A DNA stretch of 7,148 nt from Chloroflexota bacterium. Its GTDB lineage: Bacteria; Chloroflexota; Anaerolineae; Aggregatilineales; UBA2796. Shown here piece after piece: positions 4,266 to 7,148 of this stretch (positions are counted from its first letter, which is position 1; each line of letters starts with the position of its first letter). The DNA lies in the NCBI GenBank assembly GCA_017743585.1, contig JAGHYP010000145.1, forward strand, positions 1 to 7,148, in the 5' to 3' direction. The notes under the pieces are model-generated. The model was not told where the DNA came from and did no database searches. It was given only the letters and a program-made list of their open reading frames with translations. The translations under genes were made by a program, and so were the position numbers.

Positions 4266-7148
4266 CTACTCCTCGCCGAGCCGCAATATGCGATGGATCT
4301 CCACGCGCTGCAGCCACCACGCCAAAGCGACCAGTAATGCGCCGAAGCCGACCGCCAGCGCCATCACCACGCCGACCACGCTGTCAGTCGGCAGATTCAG
4401 CGCCGCGCCGCCGAAGAGGGTCAAAAATGGCAGAATGATGTACGCCAGCAGCGCGCCCGAGCCGATGCCGATTGCCAGCGCAGGCAAGATCAACGTCACC
4501 TGTTCAGCCGTCAGCAATGTCCAAATATTGCGCGCATTCCAGCCGAGCGCGCGCAGCACCGCGAAGCTGAGCGCGCGTCGCTTCGCCGTCACTGCCAAAT
4601 AGAAACCAAAGTCCAGCAGGCTCAGCCACAGCGAGACCCAGAAACCTGCGTAGAGCATCCCTGCCACAGCGGCAGGCAACGGCTCACGCAGCAGCTCCAC
4701 GTAATGCTCCCAAGCGTAGACCGCGCCCTGATAGCCTATCTGCGCGGCGAGCTGCGCTTGGAATGCCGCGCTCGGCGCGCCTTGTGGCATATCCAGCCAC
4801 ACTTCATTCGGCACAGGGCGCACCACGAGCGCCGTGGCAGGCGCTGCGAGGATCAACCTGACCAAATGCCCTTGATCCAGCACAAGGAAGCGTTGCGCCT
4901 CGCTGAGCGATGGAAAACTGCGCACCACCTGCCTCACGCGGAAGTGAACTGCCCAGCGCGCCTCGTTCGGCAGCAGCAGCTCGATCACAGCCTGATCGCC
5001 GACGCGCAACGGCTGCCGATCTGTGCGCTGCGCCGCGCCAACTTCGCGCGCCAAGCGCTCTGAGATCACAGCAGGCACAATCAGAGTCTCCGCAGGACTG
5101 CCTGTGTGGCGATTGAACGTCCGTTGCAGCGCGATCTCCTGCTCTTGCAGCGCTGCGAGCGTCTGCGCCGTCTCTGGGAACGCCTCAGCGAAGCGCGGCA
5201 GCGGCAGGCCGAGCAACGTGTAGCTGACCGTGCCTGCCCGTTGCGCCGACTCAACGCGCAAGACCGACTCAGCGCTTCGTACGCTGGGCAGCGCGCGCCA
5301 TGCGGCGAGGTCAGGCGCCTCGCCTCCATTGAGCGCGACGCGCACGGCGCCGCCCGTGGCAGCGCGCGCCGCCGCCCAAGCCCCGATCTCGCGCGTGTTG
5401 CTCAGGCCGAGCGCCGCTGTGCCGAGCGCCAACGTCGCGATCAGCAGCAGCACCAGCTGCGCGTAATGGCTCGGATCGCGCTCCACGTTCCAGATCGAGA
5501 GCGGCACGGTCAAGCCATTGCTGCGCCGTGAGAGGGAGCTGAGCAAGCGCAGCAGCGCGGGGAAGCAGCGCAGCCACAACAGCGCGATGCCGCTCAGCAG
5601 CAGGCTAGGCCCAAGCAGGTTGAGCGGATCGGACAAGCCGCCTGTGCGCGTCGCCCCGTCTACGATCTGTTGGATCAGCGCAGGCGGATTGTCGAGCAAT
5701 TTGCTCAGCGTCCGCTCGAGGTCGCCTTCCACAAAGAACAGCAGCCGCGCTATGAAGCCCAGTCCTACGACGATCAGAATTAGGTCAAGCGCGTAGCGCT
5801 GCCAAATGGGTCGTTGCGGCGGACGCGCCGCCAAGTATTTGAACTGCGCGAGGCTGCGCCGCGCCGCTGGCAAGGCGGGCAAGCTCAACATGACGAGCGC
5901 CGCTGCTGCCGCCAGCCCGCTCAGCAGGAAAGCAGTGGTAGGGATGCCCGGCATCGGCGCATCGCCGCTCTGTGCCGCGCCCAGCGGACTGATCGGCCAT
6001 AGCAGGTTGAGCAAGAGCGCGGCCAACGGCGCGCCCAGCGCTGCGCCTATCGCGCATAACATCAGCATGGTGAGCGTCTGCAGGCGCATCAGCTGCCAGA
6101 TGCCCGCGCCACGGCTGCTCAACGCCGCCCATTCTTCGGCTTGGGTCTCAAGGTACAAACTGACTGTCGCGACCAAGTGATAAAGCATCATCAGCAGCAC
6201 AGCGCCCGCCAACAGGATGAGCGGCGGCTCGGTGCGCGCCACCTGATCCGCATAGCGATCCAAGTCGTGCAGCAGCGGATTGGCGCTCAGCAAGCCGCGA
6301 TAATCCGCTCTCAGCTTATCCACCACCAATCTCAGGCGCTCGCGCGTCTTGTCGAGCGTATCAGCTGTGACGGCGGCGCCGTTCAGCCGCACTTGCCAGA
6401 CGTAGCTATTGTTCTCGCCGCCGCGCAAGGTCTGCGTCGCTTTGGCGATCCAATCGCTATACGCGCCTTCAGTCACGATGAAAGCTAGCTGATACTGCCT
6501 ATCCGTCAAACCAACCTGAACCAGCTCGCCTTCCAGCGCGCGCCGATTGCCCTGCCAGATCGGATCGTCAGGATCGGCAGCCTCAACAATGCCGACCACA
6601 TGCACCACCACGCGATTAGAAGGCAGCTCGCCGATGGCGAAGCGCGAGCCGACGCCATAGCCGCTCTGACGCGCCGCTTCAACGCCAAGCACAGCTTCGA
6701 CATCGCCAGTGGAGTACATGCCGATGCCTTTATCAATCCGCTCTTCTTCGGTCAGCGCGATGCGCTCAGGTGAATCGGGCGGCGCCAAGCGCCTAGGCAA
6801 GCGCCCTTCGATCACGCGCAGGCGCTGCGCAAGGTCGGAGAAAGCGTAAGCGTGAAAGGTGAACTCGGCGCGCGGCGTCAGCTCAGTGGTCGGCTCGCCA
6901 TATTGATAGCTGAAGCCGCCAAAAGCTGAGGCTGAGCGCGAGACGCGCGTCAAACCGCCGACTAGATCGCCTAGTTGTTCCGTGATGAACGACCAATCTT
7001 CGGGCGCGAATGGCTGTGGATTGATCAAGGTGAGCGTCAAGCGCTCGGCAGGCGCCGAGTCGAGCGTGAAGCGGATGCCCGCCTGCACTGTCGCGCGCAC
7101 GTAGAGCGGCGGCAAGGCGAAGAACGCAGTCACGAGGCAGATCGCGAG
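4266..7148 (-). CDS. FtsX-superfamily ABC transporter permease (5' end outside window)
   Basis: The frame is open through the right edge, so the GTG at 7133 is probably internal: the five codons before it (LAICL) continue the first membrane helix LAICLVTAFFALPPLY. At least 960 residues are present. Numbering from 7133, helix 1 is followed by an extracytoplasmic domain (about 20-300), helices near 303-327, 348-380, 400-422, 448-468, 504-532 and 556-577, a second extracytoplasmic domain (about 580-820), and helices near 824-848, 873-905 and 918-941. That is about ten spans. Two FtsX-type cores are visible, each with the cytoplasmic coupling segment: QAEEWAALSSRGAG (331-344) and KRRALSFAVLRALGWNA (851-867). 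This duplicated form is typical of long permeases of the MacB/LolCE class. It ends in TAG 6 bp before the endonuclease gene. The two ATPases further downstream are the likely motors. Substrate unknown; export or membrane-component extraction is inferred from the class. Confidence 0.88.
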   Translation of the reverse strand, partial: LAICLVTAFFALPPLYVRATVQAGIRFTLDSAPAERLTLTLINPQPFAPEDWSFITEQLGDLVGGLTRVSRSASAFGGFSYQYGEPTTELTPRAEFTFHAYAFSDLAQRLRVIEGRLPRRLAPPDSPERIALTEEERIDKGIGMYSTGDVEAVLGVEAARQSGYGVGSRFAIGELPSNRVVVHVVGIVEAADPDDPIWQGNRRALEGELVQVGLTDRQYQLAFIVTEGAYSDWIAKATQTLRGGENNSYVWQVRLNGAAVTADTLDKTRERLRLVVDKLRADYRGLLSANPLLHDLDRYADQVARTEPPLILLAGAVLLMMLYHLVATVSLYLETQAEEWAALSSRGAGIWQLMRLQTLTMLMLCAIGAALGAPLAALLLNLLWPISPLGAAQSGDAPMPGIPTTAFLLSGLAAAAALVMLSLPALPAARRSLAQFKYLAARPPQRPIWQRYALDLILIVVGLGFIARLLFFVEGDLERTLSKLLDNPPALIQQIVDGATRTGGLSDPLNLLGPSLLLSGIALLWLRCFPALLRLLSSLSRRSNGLTVPLSIWNVERDPSHYAQLVLLLIATLALGTAALGLSNTREIGAWAAARAATGGAVRVALNGGEAPDLAAWRALPSVRSAESVLRVESAQRAGTVSYTLLGLPLPRFAEAFPETAQTLAALQEQEIALQRTFNRHTGSPAETLIVPAVISERLAREVGAAQRTDRQPLRVGDQAVIELLLPNEARWAVHFRVRQVVRSFPSLSEAQRFLVLDQGHLVRLILAAPATALVVRPVPNEVWLDMPQGAPSAAFQAQLAAQIGYQGAVYAWEHYVELLREPLPAAVAGMLYAGFWVSLWLSLLDFGFYLAVTAKRRALSFAVLRALGWNARNIWTLLTAEQVTLILPALAIGIGSGALLAYIILPFLTLFGGAALNLPTDSVVGVVMALAVGFGALLVALAWWLQRVEIHRILRLGEE
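4269..4274 (-). promoter_or_regulatory. Shine-Dalgarno GAGGAG for the endonuclease GTG start
   Basis: On the minus strand GAGGAG lies inside the last two sense codons (Glu-Glu) of the permease, nine bases before the GTG at 4259. It supports the GTG as the true start and suggests translation of the nuclease follows that of the permease. Confidence 0.7.

Noticed and set aside
4260..4268. Permease TAG is in frame with the endonuclease two codons later, raising a readthrough fusion.
   Set aside because: A good AGGAG at proper distance and a GTG start explain separate translation, and a membrane permease fused to a restriction enzyme has no support.
7131..7133. GTG at 7133 as the permease start.
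   Set aside because: The frame is open upstream to the window edge and those codons continue a hydrophobic helix, so the true start most likely lies outside.
1..7148. CRISPR arrays, tRNAs, rRNAs, insertion-sequence ends and riboswitches.
   Set aside because: Nearly every base is in a convincing coding frame; I found no spaced direct repeats, cloverleaf sequences or terminal inverted repeats.

Overview
The window is a single, almost gap-free run of six genes, all on the minus strand and so read from high to low coordinates. Base composition is high G+C (around 60% by eye) and rich in GCGC, CGCG and GATC. The two ABC ATPases, one with an AbrB-like tail, the long FtsX-type permease and the NB-ARC-like STAND ATPase together resemble Chloroflexota (Anaerolineae-like) genomes. 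That assignment is inferred from family resemblance only, at roughly even odds; no rRNA or marker gene is present.

Layout in transcription order: (1) 7148-4266, a large FtsX-superfamily ABC permease whose 5' end lies outside the window. (2) 4259-3567, a type II restriction endonuclease of the MvaI/BcnI family. (3) 3570-2305, a DNA methyltransferase with a TSPPY catalytic motif, its likely partner. (4) 2303-1434, an ABC ATPase with a C-terminal AbrB-like swapped-hairpin domain. (5) 1431-718, a second, shorter LolD/MacB-type ABC ATPase. (6) 690-1, the N-terminal part of a STAND/NB-ARC-like P-loop ATPase, cut by the window edge.

Spacings are 6 bp, a 4 bp overlap, 1 bp, 2 bp and 27 bp. The whole stretch therefore looks like one transcription unit with translational coupling, and I see no internal terminator or promoter. 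Genes 1, 4 and 5 make a coherent export or lipoprotein-release-type ABC system. Genes 2 and 3 make a complete-looking restriction-modification system that sits exactly between the permease and its ATPases. The endonuclease gene is clearly lower in G+C than its neighbours, which suggests acquisition by transfer.

The main point of interest is this nesting of a restriction-modification pair inside an ABC transporter operon that ends in a STAND ATPase. It may be chance insertion at a gene junction or a conserved defence-linked arrangement, and sequence from one window cannot decide between them.
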